A DNA stretch of 64,000 nucleotides. Source: Cercophora sp. LCS_1 (taxonomy: Eukaryota > Ascomycota > Sordariomycetes > Sordariales > Lasiosphaeriaceae). Each line of letters opens with the position of its first letter. Position 1 is the first letter of the stretch. Of the stretch, positions 23,462-34,071 are shown in pieces. Both the position numbers and the translations under genes were made by a program. The notes below the pieces were generated by a model, which made no database searches, had not been told where the DNA came from, and saw only the letters and a program-made list of their open reading frames with translations. The stretch spans positions 744,001 to 808,000 of the forward strand of contig JAPZLL010000010.1 in the NCBI GenBank assembly GCA_036250225.1, read 5' to 3'.

Positions 23462-25537
23462 ATGGGTCAGAGCCAATGTGAGCCTGAGGGACAGTCCCTT
23501 CCATTCACCAGCGAAAGCCTCCCCCATTGCCTCCCGAGAACTCATTCAATTGCGTCCACCACCAGTCAAGGGACAACAACACCGGGGTCCTGGAAGGCCA
23601 GCCCATGGACTCGAGGAACCCCCGATACGTCCCCACCAAGCTCCGAGGCGGGCTCTCCCAATCTCAAACCGGAACCGCGGCAGAATGAGGGCCGTATCGA
23701 TGCCTTAGAGTCCATCGATGACGAGGTGCGTTCGTGCCGGGTCGAGAGAATGTGCTTTGTCGGTGCAGGATTCGTCGGTATGTGATTACCACCCAGGAGC
23801 CCAGCACTGGGCTGAAATGCTAACGGGCGTGAACCAGGTGGCCCCACTGCTGCCGTCATTGCATACCATAACCCAACCATGAATGTGGATGTGGTCGACT
23901 TGAACGAGGACAGGATCTTGGCCTGGAACTCGTCTCACTTGCCTATCCACGAGGATGGTCTGCTGAGGGTGGTTCGCATTGCCAGAGACGGTACCCTGGA
24001 TGACAAAGTATCTGTGGGATCTGGACATCCGGCTCGATCAGAGGGGCGCAGCGCGAATCTGGTATTCTCTACCAAAGTTGCAGAGTCCATCGCGAAGGCT
24101 GATATTGTCTTCATTTGCGTGAATACGCCAACGAAATCCCATGGCATTGGTGCTGGTGCCATGGCTGATGTGAGTGCTGTTGAGAGCGCAACCAAAACCG
24201 TTGCCAAACACGCCCAAGCAGGGGCCATCATCGTCGAAAAGAGCACTGTGCCCTGTGGAACCGCCCGTGTGATCCAAGACATTGTGAGAAACCCGAGACA
24301 GACGCTGTTGATGAGAGAGGAGGTTGATATCAAATAGCTTCGCTACCACAGGCCAGACGCCGACTTCGAAGTCTTGTCGAACCCCGAGTTTTTGGCTGAG
24401 GGCACTGCTGTTGAGAATCTCATGCGGCCGGATCGTATACTGATCGGGAGCTCCCAAACACCTTCAGGCCTCCAGGCTGCGTCAGCTGTCAGAGGAGTGT
24501 ACGCGGCTTGGGTTCCAGCGGAACGCATCCTTACTGTCAACACGTTTAGCAGCGAGCTCGCAAAGCTCGTTGCCAACGCCATGTTGGCTCAACGTATCAG
24601 CAGCATCAACGCGGTGAGCGCCATGTGTGAGGAGATAGGACTCGGCGCGGATGTCGATGATGTCAGCCTCGCTGTGGGAAAAGACAACAGAGTAGGGTCA
24701 AGATTCCTGCATGCCGGCGTTGGTTTTGGGGGTTCCTGCTTCGAGAAAGACATTCTCAGTCTCGCATATCTCGCTAGGGAGCTACGCCTCGATGTCGTGG
24801 CCGACTATTGGCTGAGCATTCTCAAGATCAACGAACACCAACGACAACGGTTTACGCGAAGCGTGGTGAGTCAGCTCAATGGGTCGCTTCGCGGGAAGAA
24901 GATTGCGGTTCTCGGGTTTGCGTTCAAGGATGGAACAAACGATACGAGAAACAGCATCGCCATCCATATCATTCGGGATCTTGCCGAGGAGATGCCTCGC
25001 GAGATTGCAGTGTTTGACCCAGGTTGCTCCCCAGGAGACATCATGGACGAGATCCAACGGATAGGGCTCACTCCAGGCCAGGTGGGAAGGATCAAAGTCT
25101 GTACTACCTGGAGGCAGACGGTGAAGGATGCAAATGCTGTTGCGGTGCTGACTCAATGGAGGCACTTCAAGGTGCGTGGATTCGGTAGGTCTGGACGTGA
25201 GACAAGGGATCCTGACGATTCCGGTCCCATGCTGGTCACTGGGTCCGACGAAAGTGACGGAGAGGCCCAAGAATGTGGCTTCGAGGAGGTCACGCAACAA
25301 GGAGAACCGTCGGCAGTTGATCCACCAGGGAGGCTTAAGCCTCTGCCGTTGTGTCCCGGGACCTGCGGCAAGTGTCGGGAAAGCGTCCGAGGAGGAGACC
25401 GTGACGTTGGCATCGACTGGATAGAAGTGGCAAGTATGATGCAGGAACCGCGTTGGGTATTTGACGGCCGAAATGTTTTGGACACCTTAGAACTCGATGC
25501 TCTGGGCTTCAAAGTGAAAGGTATCGGAAAGGGCTGA
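23462..25537 (+). CDS. UDP-glucose 6-dehydrogenase with disordered N-terminus and internal insertion
   Basis: The enzyme oxidises UDP-glucose to UDP-glucuronate with two NAD+. Exons 23462..23777, 23838..24306 and 24352..25537 give 656 residues in frame. Residues 1-95 are Ser/Pro/Thr-rich and look disordered. The Rossmann motif follows across the first splice (FVGAGFVGGPTAA, about 98-112), then FICVNTPT, VEKSTVPCGTA, FEVLSNPEFLAEGTA and the catalytic cysteine in GFGGSCFEKD (Cys near 391). Next come GFAFKDGTNDTRNS and the UDP-binding end VAVLTQWRHF ... VFDGRNVLD. Between those last blocks sits a charged insertion of about 80 residues (about 536-615). It might hide an unspliced intron, but the frame is open through it. 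Placement beside a GT2 synthase and GH12 points to polysaccharide precursor supply. Confidence 0.9.
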
Positions 25538-28500
25538 CGTGTCACAACCTTGTCTGGATTGATCAAGAGGGCGTTGGGCGTTCATGATGAGGTAGGCTGG
25601 CGATAGAATAGCGATGTTCGATTGCCTCTTGTCAGCTTTCTTGTGAACCGGGTAGTATGCAACGCGCCACCGGACCTCAATAGACCGACATTTACTGATC
25701 TATTTTGCAAACGAGATGGTGGCGAACATTCTAGCCCGACGCCACACTTTGGTTTCTGTCATATCCGCCATACCTCGCCGCGGATACTGAGAAAAGAAAG
25801 GAGTCATTCGGCCAAACGGATGACTCTCGGGAGACGGGATGCTGTGAGACTCGGTATAAGTGGCATTGTTGGGACAGAGGGGCGACAGATGATGGGGAAA
25901 ATTCCCTTCCGGGGGCGGTTGCAGCCAGTAAATCAGCCTGACGAAGAATTTGGTGTGCTTTTGCGCCGCGCCTTCTACAAGTTTGATGTTTTGGTTGGAG
26001 TGGGTGGAGAAGGAGCGAGGAGCAATGTGGGGCGCTCAAAGGACCACAAACTTTTGAGAGGCAACAATTGTCAAATTGAAGCGGGATAGTTTCCCAACCT
26101 TTCTAGTAGCTATACGTCTCACGGTATTATGGAGAAATGGGTGGCACGGCTGACTACCTTCCTCTTCCAGGTGCAACCTACTTGTTTGCTCACCCGCCGC
26201 GCTCGCGATGGTGACAATCTGTGGTGGGCAAACTCATCGCGCTTGCCACGGGTCGCCACAGACAGAGGTTTGCCGTTGCCTCTTGATCATTTCCAGAACC
26301 CCCAAGTTTGTCAGCAATTTGGTGGACAGGAATGCACTCCAGCGGCTTCGAGAGCCCAGACCGTCCCAGAAATTGCAGCAACGTCGTTGAGAAAGCTGGG
26401 CGTTGATCCGGAAGATCTTCGTGCTGGGAACTTGTTTGGCAGGGCAGATGATCGGTGCCGGCATTCCCCGCGGTTCAGGGCGGGACGGCGCGACTCCAGG
26501 GAGCTTGGACATCCTCACAAGGCTGTACCACCCGTGTAACGTCCTTAATCTCCGACACGTCGCACATTGGCATCCCAACTGGAGGGTTTAACCGCTGGCT
26601 GACATTCACGGCTTCAACATGCCAAACGGCAAGGCTTTCTTTACCCTCTTTTAGTTCCGAGATCAATGCGCACTAGGCGTCCGTTTAGCGCACAAGTCGC
26701 AACCTGGAATCCCGTTCTTGCCGTCCTCATTACCTGCGTCATGGGACGACATCAGGCCGGGAACAATTTTTGTTGACCGAAGCGGGCGAATCTTCGGATT
26801 GCGTGGCCACCGACTTTGAACCAGCTGAAAAGAACACCCAAAATGAAAATCCGGTGTGCACACCTGCTTCACCCACGGGATGACGCAAACCCGTCACCTC
26901 GGTGAGCGGCCGAGAAAACGCTCGTGTTCGCGGTTCGGGCTTGCGTAGCGAATGTCCAAGTGGGTAATGCTCACTTGGGGACTCATCATCAAGGACTTCG
27001 CGGTGGAGATCAGGCACACCGGTGGCAAGTGCTGAGAAGAGAGGCAGCAGCAAAAGATGGTGTAGTAGTCCATGTCAATTGTTTGGCGGCCGGAGGGTTG
27101 GATTCCTTATGGAGCAATGCGTGCATCCGGGAGGCTAGGCAGCACTGAAAATGTTTGAGCGTTGAGGACAGGCGGACGAATTTACCGACGGCAAAAAACA
27201 GGTACCGAGGAAAGCAAAGCATTGAGCAGCAGATTCTTCTTCCCCGCAAACCAGGCTGCCTCAATTGTCTTATCAGTTGCTGGTTGCGTTATGCAGTCGG
27301 GGTGTCATGGTGACGTTATGGCGATGCACTGCAAAATGGCTGATGAGGGAGACCCCCTCCCTGGTTTTGAGGCTGTGGCCCCGCCATTCCTCCAGCGTCT
27401 TCCCAATGCGGGCGGGGGGATGGAGACATCGGAGACCGCCGCTCAAGGCTCATGCCCCGATGGAACGGCTCAGCCTCGACCTCCTTGCAGTTGAATCGCT
27501 TGCATTCCCGTTCCTGCTTCCATGGTCGGATATCGTGCTTGGCGGCGTGGGCGTGGGACGAATGGGCGATGGACTGGTCAAGAACCGAAGGATTGTGCGA
27601 GGAGGCGCGAGAGACGGCTGGGCCAACAGGCCAACAGGTGGCGCCTCCAGGAACTGCGACTTGCAGCAGCAGAAGATGGCGCTTGATCAGACGCGACGGT
27701 CGACAGGGCACTCGGCAGCTGCACCCGCACTCGCAGAATCGTCGGTCGGGTCGAGGCCATCCGGCGCTGCGATGACTCAAGACGCCGAGTGAGGAGTCCT
27801 ACCGAAAGGCGCTAGCCCGCCCATCAGGTGATAGGCTGCACACGAGCTTGAGGTTCTGGTCAAGTAACGCGATTGACTGCATCGCGCTAGACGGCGGGTT
27901 GGCTCTTGTCCAAGTCAAAGTTGGCGCCGAGCCACGGCAGCGTCGCTTGTTTCTTTTTGAAACCCGCAATAAGGGCGACTGCTATTCTTGAACGAGGCTC
28001 CATCTCCAGGAGTGCGCTTCCAGCCTGCTGGGACTGTTGGTTGCGGCGCGAGCAGCTCTCAGCCAGTGGGCTCCCTCTCTCCTGAGAGCGTCCGTTTCAA
28101 ATTGGCCCTGGAGCAGGCCGCAATGCAGAGCAACTGAAGAGACACGGGACTGTCACCGGACCCCTGTCCGAGTGCCTTGGTCCGGGCTCCCTCCTCTCCG
28201 CACACACCCCAGACTCCTCTGCGGGCTGGCCTATCGGGGTCAGGCGGCCCTCCAGAAGCGAACTCAGCCCGGCGGGCTGTGGTGTGCCATTGGCCGATAC
28301 CCTGCAGGATGGTGGACACTCCCATTCCATCGCGCAGGAAGGCGTGATGGGCTCACCCCATGGCACTGCCAAACACACGGCTGGTGTCACATTGGCCCAT
28401 TAGCGTGGCTGCTCGCGACAATACGTTGACACCACAAATGGGGGAGGGTGCGCTTTCGAGCCTCATGGGATTGCATGGGGGGTGTCAGACCTGCCTGGGA

Positions 28501-28988
28501 GGGTGGGCGCGCGCCCTCACTCGCGGGACTCACCTTGCATTGTATTTAACACAGACCATCGCCAGTTCCACGACGTGTCCGATTGCGATATCACCTCTCA
28601 CACAGCTTCAGTGCCAAACACACACACAACACCGAACCAGCCTGTCCGATATAAACCCCGCCCTTCGCGACACAGTCTCACAGTCGTCGCCGCCCTCACC
28701 TTGGATCCTTTCTCTCCATGTCTTCTACCTCTGACCGATTCCCCACCGCCGACCTCGTCCCAGACACGCCAGACTGACCCCCGCGTCTCTCTGACCCTGC
28801 CTGCGGTTACCATTGAGAACTCGGTCTACAACCCGCGACACAAGTCCAGGAACTCATCGCCATCGGTCCCGGCCAGCTCACGATCTCCATCGCGCCGCCA
28901 TCCACGAAGGGACCACGAAGAAACGTTGATATTCGGGGAGCCATCCTCGTTCGAGTCACTACCATCTGATACGTTCAAAACCGACACC
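25538..28988. other. Long intergenic region
   Basis: About 3.4 kb lie here without a supportable gene. Several frames of 100-175 codons exist on both strands, but they overlap each other, rarely start well and show no domain. A faintly protein-like stretch (about 26215-26390, FVSNLVDRNALQRL) could be a relic. The final 500 bases are pyrimidine-rich and form the leader of the next gene, with an open frame through it. Confidence 0.45.
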
Positions 28989-30077
28989 ATGTGTCTCAAG
29001 AAAGTCTACTACAACACCTACGCCGACGGGGCACAGGATATTGTTGAGAAGTTGTACCCCTGCCGCGAGGGCAGGACTCACGCCCCCGAGGTCCGCAAGT
29101 ATGAGCAGAAGTTTGCGTACGACAAGCCTCGCGACGGCCTTGAGCCCCGCGAGCGCCGCCTGTCGTCGCGCTTCCTCGGTGACCTCCCTACTCCGCGCCG
29201 GTCCAAGTCGCCATCGCCGCTGCCCCGGCGCGAGTCCATTCACATCTCGGGCGACCTTGGCAGCTCGAGCAAGCATCACGGCCGTCGTGATCGCTCTGAT
29301 CACCAGCACCACCGTCGCCGTTCATCCATCGACTACCCGCCATCGCCGCGAATCACCCGCTCTTCCACCATGTCTACACCCCATGTCGTCGTGATCGACC
29401 AGGACCAGAGCCGCTTCAGCCGCCACGACCCGGACCTCGGCCCAGTCCACATTGTCGACGAGGCCCCTACTCGTCGTCACTCCACCCGGGAGCGCTCCGG
29501 ACGCTACAGCCGGCGCGATACTGCTGACGCCGACAGCTATGTTGTCGTCAACGACGAGCGAGAGCGCCGCCGCCACGAGCGCGAGAAGCGCCGCAAGCCC
29601 ACCATCGTGGATCCTCCCCCGGAGGCCCCTGCGGCTCCCGATGTCAACCCGGCCGCCAACCGGCGCTTCAGCCTTCGCCGCACCCCAACCGTCGTCCTTT
29701 CCGACCCTGGAACCTCAGCTCCCTCAACCCACGTCCATTGGGAGGACAAGGTGCGCAGGGCCCGCGAGAGGCAGAACGCTGAGATCTCCAGCCGGCCGCC
29801 GCCCGAGTCGGCAACAGGCACCAGCCCCAAGCCCGAGTCGGGGCTCAAGGGCATCCTCAAGCGCGCGACCAGCGACTGGCGCACCAAGGACCTCAAGTCG
29901 GAGACGTCGGACCTCCGTCGCGCCGTCGAGAAGATGGATCTCCCCAAGCACACCGGGGATGACCTCGATCTCTGGGACCGCGACCGTCTTAGGGCACGGT
30001 TCGGCTCTGACGATGGAGACGACCGTAGGAGGAGGACGAGCAAGGTCTGGACCGGAGACCGGTACCAGTACCTGTGA
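28989..30077 (+). CDS. Uncharacterised basic, disordered protein (MCLKKVYY type)
   Basis: A single exon encodes 362 residues. The start MCLKKVYYNTYADGAQDIVEKLYPC is a short conserved head found in fungal proteins of unknown role. The rest is low-complexity and charged, rich in Arg, Ser, His and Pro, with runs such as HHRRRSSIDYPPSPR and ERERRRHEREKRRKP. A short C-terminal motif GLKGILKRATSDWR precedes an acidic end. No signal peptide or membrane span is present. The open frame continues upstream to 28482 without interruption, but that part is leader-like and proline/serine-rich. The conserved head argues for 28989. A nuclear or cytoskeletal adaptor would fit the composition, though this is inference only. 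Confidence 0.75.
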   Translation: MCLKKVYYNTYADGAQDIVEKLYPCREGRTHAPEVRKYEQKFAYDKPRDGLEPRERRLSSRFLGDLPTPRRSKSPSPLPRRESIHISGDLGSSSKHHGRRDRSDHQHHRRRSSIDYPPSPRITRSSTMSTPHVVVIDQDQSRFSRHDPDLGPVHIVDEAPTRRHSTRERSGRYSRRDTADADSYVVVNDERERRRHEREKRRKPTIVDPPPEAPAAPDVNPAANRRFSLRRTPTVVLSDPGTSAPSTHVHWEDKVRRARERQNAEISSRPPPESATGTSPKPESGLKGILKRATSDWRTKDLKSETSDLRRAVEKMDLPKHTGDDLDLWDRDRLRARFGSDDGDDRRRRTSKVWTGDRYQYL

Positions 30078-30661
30078 AAGGGTGACGTCTAGTGTCGGTT
30101 GAAGCATAGCGACGGTGTTTGGGTCACTGCATCGCACTGCATTTACATGTTCCATCAACGGGGACGAGATACCTAACAGGCGACGAAAACACCCCAAAAA
30201 AAACATGGTGTGCGCTCTGTCTCTTGCATTGATAGCTTTCTGAATATCATCAGCCTGTCATTTTTCCCACTTTTGCTCTCAACTCCCAGTGACCATCCGC
30301 AACTTTGATGTTTAACCATGCCCATTCTCCCCCACGATCCCATCTGCAGGCTGCCCTGCACCTCCCAGACGCACAAACAATGCAAGGTACGATCACCGCC
30401 AACCCCGGCGGCAGTCCCGCTGCGTTCTCCCATTCGATGCACACGACGGAAGGGCAATCTGACAGCATGGTGGCGCAGCCGCGAACAGCACAACGGAACA
30501 AACCAACCATTGATCAACAAACAACCCGCGATGACTTGTTTCCAGTCCACGCCAGCTTGAACAGCCGCCACTAGCGCTTTGCCCACTCAGCATCTCACTC
30601 GCAAACGGGTGACACGCGGCTGTCGCTATTTCCAGCGAAAAGAGCCTCAGCCTGGTCAGCC

Positions 30662-30685
30662 AAAAAAAAAAAAAAAAAAAAAAAA
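30662..30685 (+). repeat. Poly-A tract (about 24 bases)
   Basis: An uninterrupted run of about 24 A residues lies in the convergent intergenic region. It could be a slippage-prone homopolymer or the tail of an inserted retrocopy. No retroelement body or target duplication is evident beside it. Confidence 0.8.
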
Positions 30686-31127
30686 CCCTCAACACGTCAA
30701 CGTGACATTCGTATTTGAGATCTATCCCGTTAGCAAAACGCCACGATATCCATTCCGCCTCCGCCTTGCAAGGCTGGGGGAAAATGGGCGTCGGGTATTT
30801 AGCCACTTGGACAAGACAAATGCAATATTGCTGGACTGAGTTACCGCGCCGAGGATGAGGAATCACAGCGAACCGAAACGGCCCCCATCACCATGTTGGT
30901 TCAAACTTGATCGTATCAAGCTCGTTTTGCATTATACCGTCATCCTGTGTATCTCACCATGACCACCACCAGGGCCCAAAAGGTTGTGTTGTGTATGTAC
31001 CAAATGATCCGCGGGTATCATCACCTAAGCTACTCCAACATGTAATCAATCCCTCGTAGCGTTGCGTTGCGTTTGCGTGGTTTGCGTGAACCTGAAAGGA
31101 ACAACCATTCCCCCGACTCAGGTGCCG

Positions 31128-31190
31128 ACACACACACACCCACCCACACCCACCCACACCCACCCACACGCACACACACACACACACACA
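31128..31190. repeat. CA/CCCA microsatellite
   Basis: About 60 bases are made of CA units interleaved with repeated CCCACCCACA blocks, ending in a pure CA run. The compound structure suggests expansion of two related motifs. Confidence 0.8.
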
Positions 31191-31749
31191 CCAACACCAT
31201 TAAACCCAACATGCTCACCTCACCCAACCCAACTGCAAGCTGAAGCTTAAGCTGGGTCAAAAACTACAGAAATCCAATATCATCACCCCTCCTCCATCAT
31301 CCGAGACATTAATCAATACGAGCACACCCACACGGTGCCGCGTCGAGTAGTGGCTTCGGTCCCATGACAGCTCGCCGCTTGCTTTTCCCCGCGCAACTGC
31401 GCCGTTGGAGAAGCACTACCGAGCCTCCGCACACCGTACACCGCACACCTGGGCAAGATGTGTGCGTATGGGTTGCTAAGGTAGGTATGCCGAACAAAAA
31501 AACCAACAAGTGCCGAGCCTTGCATCCCATGCCAACCAATACGCGTAACACGATGCCCATCAACGCAACAAAATCCGGGAGGGACGGATCGTTCCCGTTT
31601 CCCTGCTTGGTCCGCTCGGAACGTCCAAAACAAAAAGTACCGTAGGCACGTGGTCCCTGGTTCTGTCTCACTGGTGGGCAAAATGGCATTCGCTAGGTGT
31701 GTGTGTATGTGTCCTCTGCTCGACCCGCGTGTTTGCTTGGGACGAAAAA

Positions 31750-33246
31750 TCAAGGCGCCAGTGCCAGGAGCGGGACGTCGGAGCAAAGCCCCATTCCCTT
31801 GAGCAAGTCGGCCGCCTTGACGGTCATGCCGCCAGCTTTCTTGTCCTCGATGCCGAAAGCAAGGAAAATGTCGTCGTCCAGGAATCCGTGGTACTTGCGG
31901 CCTCTGTCTTTCCAGTTGAGGGAGACGACGTAAAGCAGCTCTGCCTTTTTCTCGTCGATGCGCTCGCGCCCGTAGATCCACAGGGGCTTTTCCGATATGG
32001 CGTGGACTTCGAACGGGGAGCGCTCACGAAAGGCAACCACGTACGGCTCGTACTCGCCATGCCAGTCGTACCAGGTCTTGTGCTGGATGATGGTGATGAT
32101 GACGGTGTTGGCATCGGTGGCTTTGCAGTCTTTGTCAGCGCGGTTGCAAGTTGTGATGCGCAGCGAGTTGGTAGCTTGGTGGATGGATTCGTTGGTTTCG
32201 GGGAGCTTGGGGAGGTAGTGCGCTAGACACTTCTCGTCTTGTTCGGCGGCGAAGGGGCCGAGGTTGGGGCCGGCAGTGCCGTTGTCGTAGAGAGGCGCAA
32301 AGGAGCGGGAGGGTGTCGAGTCATAGTGGGCGTACATCTGGTTGTCCTTGTCCCAGAAGACGAACCAGTTCTTCTCGACGGCAGACCAAGGCTCTGGTCG
32401 TTGAAGGTCAACCGGGCTCACAAAGTTGTCGTTTTGCACCATGTCAACGCCCCAGTCTACCAGCGTCCGGAAGTCTTGCATCCACTGCCCAAAGCAGGCA
32501 AACATGCTGTTAGATCCAAAGGTTATGTAAGGCTTCTTGAGCCCATAGAAGACGCGCGCATCGTGGGGGCCCTTATTCATGTTGAGCAGCTCGATCTCGC
32601 CCGTGCATTTGCTTGTGTCTCCGGTAGTCGGGCTAATCGGCAGTATGATTGCCTCGTCGTTGACGCATTTAAGCGTCCCATCGGTAAACTTCGCATTGCA
32701 AGCAATCTCGTAGAAAGTTGCTTCAGGGTCGTTCACCGTGTCCTGACTCTTCTGGCCCACAATTATATATGTGTCGTCGAGGGTCGGGTGCGGGATGATG
32801 TTCGGGTTGAAGACGCTGTAGTTGGCGAATGTGATCGGGAAGAACTTCCTGTCGGGCGTGTAGACATCAAAGATCTCGCGGTGGGTTCCGGCGCTCGGGT
32901 CTGCTTCGGGGAGGAAGATGTTGGTCCCACTCGGTATCGTTCCGCTCGCCGGTGAATCGGGGTTCGAGGCGGGTGGCGGAAGCGGCGCCGCAGATGGAGG
33001 CGCTGCTGGCGGTTCTTCTGGAGGGCTGTCGGGAGGAAACGGCGTCGTGATGCCAAAGCTAGGCGCGGGCGCCGACTCTTTTGGCGGTGCAACGTCGTCC
33101 GAAGGCGGCGCCTTGCCCAGGAACGAGTCGACGTGCGACTGGATCTGTTCGGTTGTTTCCGGGTCCCACAGGCTGTATGTGATGAGCAACAGTACAAACA
33201 GCGGCGCGACGAAAAGCGCCGTGCGCTTGATGTCCCTGACCAGCAT
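31750..33246 (-). CDS. Type II membrane protein, probable Golgi glycan-modifying protein
   Basis: A single exon encodes 498 residues. The N-terminus MLVRDIKRTALF leads into one membrane span (about 11-27), then a Pro/Ser/Ala-rich stem (about 50-115) and a large lumenal domain. Conserved-looking blocks are FYEIACNAKF, GPHDARVFYG, FGSNSMFACFGQWMQDFRTL, EKNWFVFWDKDNQMYAHYD, IHQATNSL and KYHGFLDDDIFLAFG. This architecture is typical of Golgi glycosyltransferases, and similar proteins are common in filamentous fungi. I recall no firm family name; relation to the beta-1,2-mannosyltransferase (GT91) group is possible but unproven. The frame runs on to 33450, but the ATG at 33246 directly precedes the membrane anchor. 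The next genes (acyltransferase-3 and GT32) also suit the secretory pathway. Confidence 0.72.
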   Translation of the reverse strand: MLVRDIKRTALFVAPLFVLLLITYSLWDPETTEQIQSHVDSFLGKAPPSDDVAPPKESAPAPSFGITTPFPPDSPPEEPPAAPPSAAPLPPPASNPDSPASGTIPSGTNIFLPEADPSAGTHREIFDVYTPDRKFFPITFANYSVFNPNIIPHPTLDDTYIIVGQKSQDTVNDPEATFYEIACNAKFTDGTLKCVNDEAIILPISPTTGDTSKCTGEIELLNMNKGPHDARVFYGLKKPYITFGSNSMFACFGQWMQDFRTLVDWGVDMVQNDNFVSPVDLQRPEPWSAVEKNWFVFWDKDNQMYAHYDSTPSRSFAPLYDNGTAGPNLGPFAAEQDEKCLAHYLPKLPETNESIHQATNSLRITTCNRADKDCKATDANTVIITIIQHKTWYDWHGEYEPYVVAFRERSPFEVHAISEKPLWIYGRERIDEKKAELLYVVSLNWKDRGRKYHGFLDDDIFLAFGIEDKKAGGMTVKAADLLKGMGLCSDVPLLALAP

Positions 33247-33889
33247 GTCGGTATGTAAAATGGGACAATTGAAGCGATGGGTAGAAGAGACGTCGCCCGC
33301 GGAATCAGGAGCGAAAAGTTGGGAGTGGCGGCGCGATTCTCCAATATCCTGGCGTCGTGGTGGGGCCAAGATTGACGGACAGGGGTATGGTGGATATTGG
33401 GATTGGCCAAGCGGCCTGGCCTGGTACGAAACCACGATAACACCAATCAACCCGAATCCTTTGGACGACTGAATCGTGAACTCCTTTCAGACGATCGGGA
33501 GGCCTCGTATCAACAGAAGAACTTGAAAAGTCACTGCAAATGTGCTGTTAACAATGCAAACTGCCTGCGTGTCGGGTGATGCCATCAATGGAAGATGCAA
33601 GAAGGCCAAAGCTTGACCTTGTGATGTCATTGCTCGCGACTGCGCAGCCAGACCCGCAATCAGCTGTGGGCTCGGGATTCTAATGTTTCTGGGGTGGTTT
33701 CTCGGAGGGATATCCGAAATCACTTGCGACCCAAAACACGAGAAGACGCGGAAATAAAGCCTTTGTGTTTGTGAGACATTTCCCGAGACCCTTCCACGAT
33801 TGACCGAGACACAACTTCGAGGTTCAACGCCAAAAGCAGAGCTCATCAGACATTACTCGACTGACATTGACACATTGACACCCAAAACC

Positions 33890-33892
<3 letters not shown>

Positions 33893-33930
<38 letters not shown>
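33893..33930. repeat. CA dinucleotide microsatellite
   Basis: A nearly pure CA run of about 38 bases lies between the type II membrane protein gene and the acyltransferase gene. The 800-base gap around it (33247-34071) shows no gene. Confidence 0.85.
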
Positions 33931-33932
<2 letters not shown>

Positions 33933-34071
33933 TTACTAACTTGAACTTTGTCCCGCATGTTTGTTTACATATGCTGATCCCGAACTCCACAAAATCGTCA
34001 GATACCCAAGAACCAACGCATACCATGTGTTCGTCTATGTATCGCGCTAAAGCCACGTATTATCCTGGCCC

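Larger units (their letters stand above)
30078..31749. other. Intergenic region with homopolymer and CA-type repeats
   Basis: This is the 3' flank of the gene ending at 30077 (+) and of the gene ending at 31750 (-), a convergent arrangement. No gene is seen. It contains a poly-A tract and a CA-rich microsatellite, listed separately. Confidence 0.45.

Noticed and set aside
25622..26089. Plus-strand 155-codon frame downstream of the UDP-glucose dehydrogenase
   Set aside because: Composition is shadow-like, no family features are seen, and overlapping frames are open on the other strand.
27265..27792. Plus-strand 175-codon frame
   Set aside because: Two other frames here are equally open. The GC-rich sequence favours chance open frames, and no motif is present.
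28482..28988. Long in-frame 5' extension of the gene at 28989
   Set aside because: It is proline/serine-rich leader-like sequence. The conserved head MCLKKVYY fits a start at 28989.
31128..31190. Possible CRISPR-like or regulatory array
   Set aside because: The units are simple CA/CCCA microsatellite without spacers.
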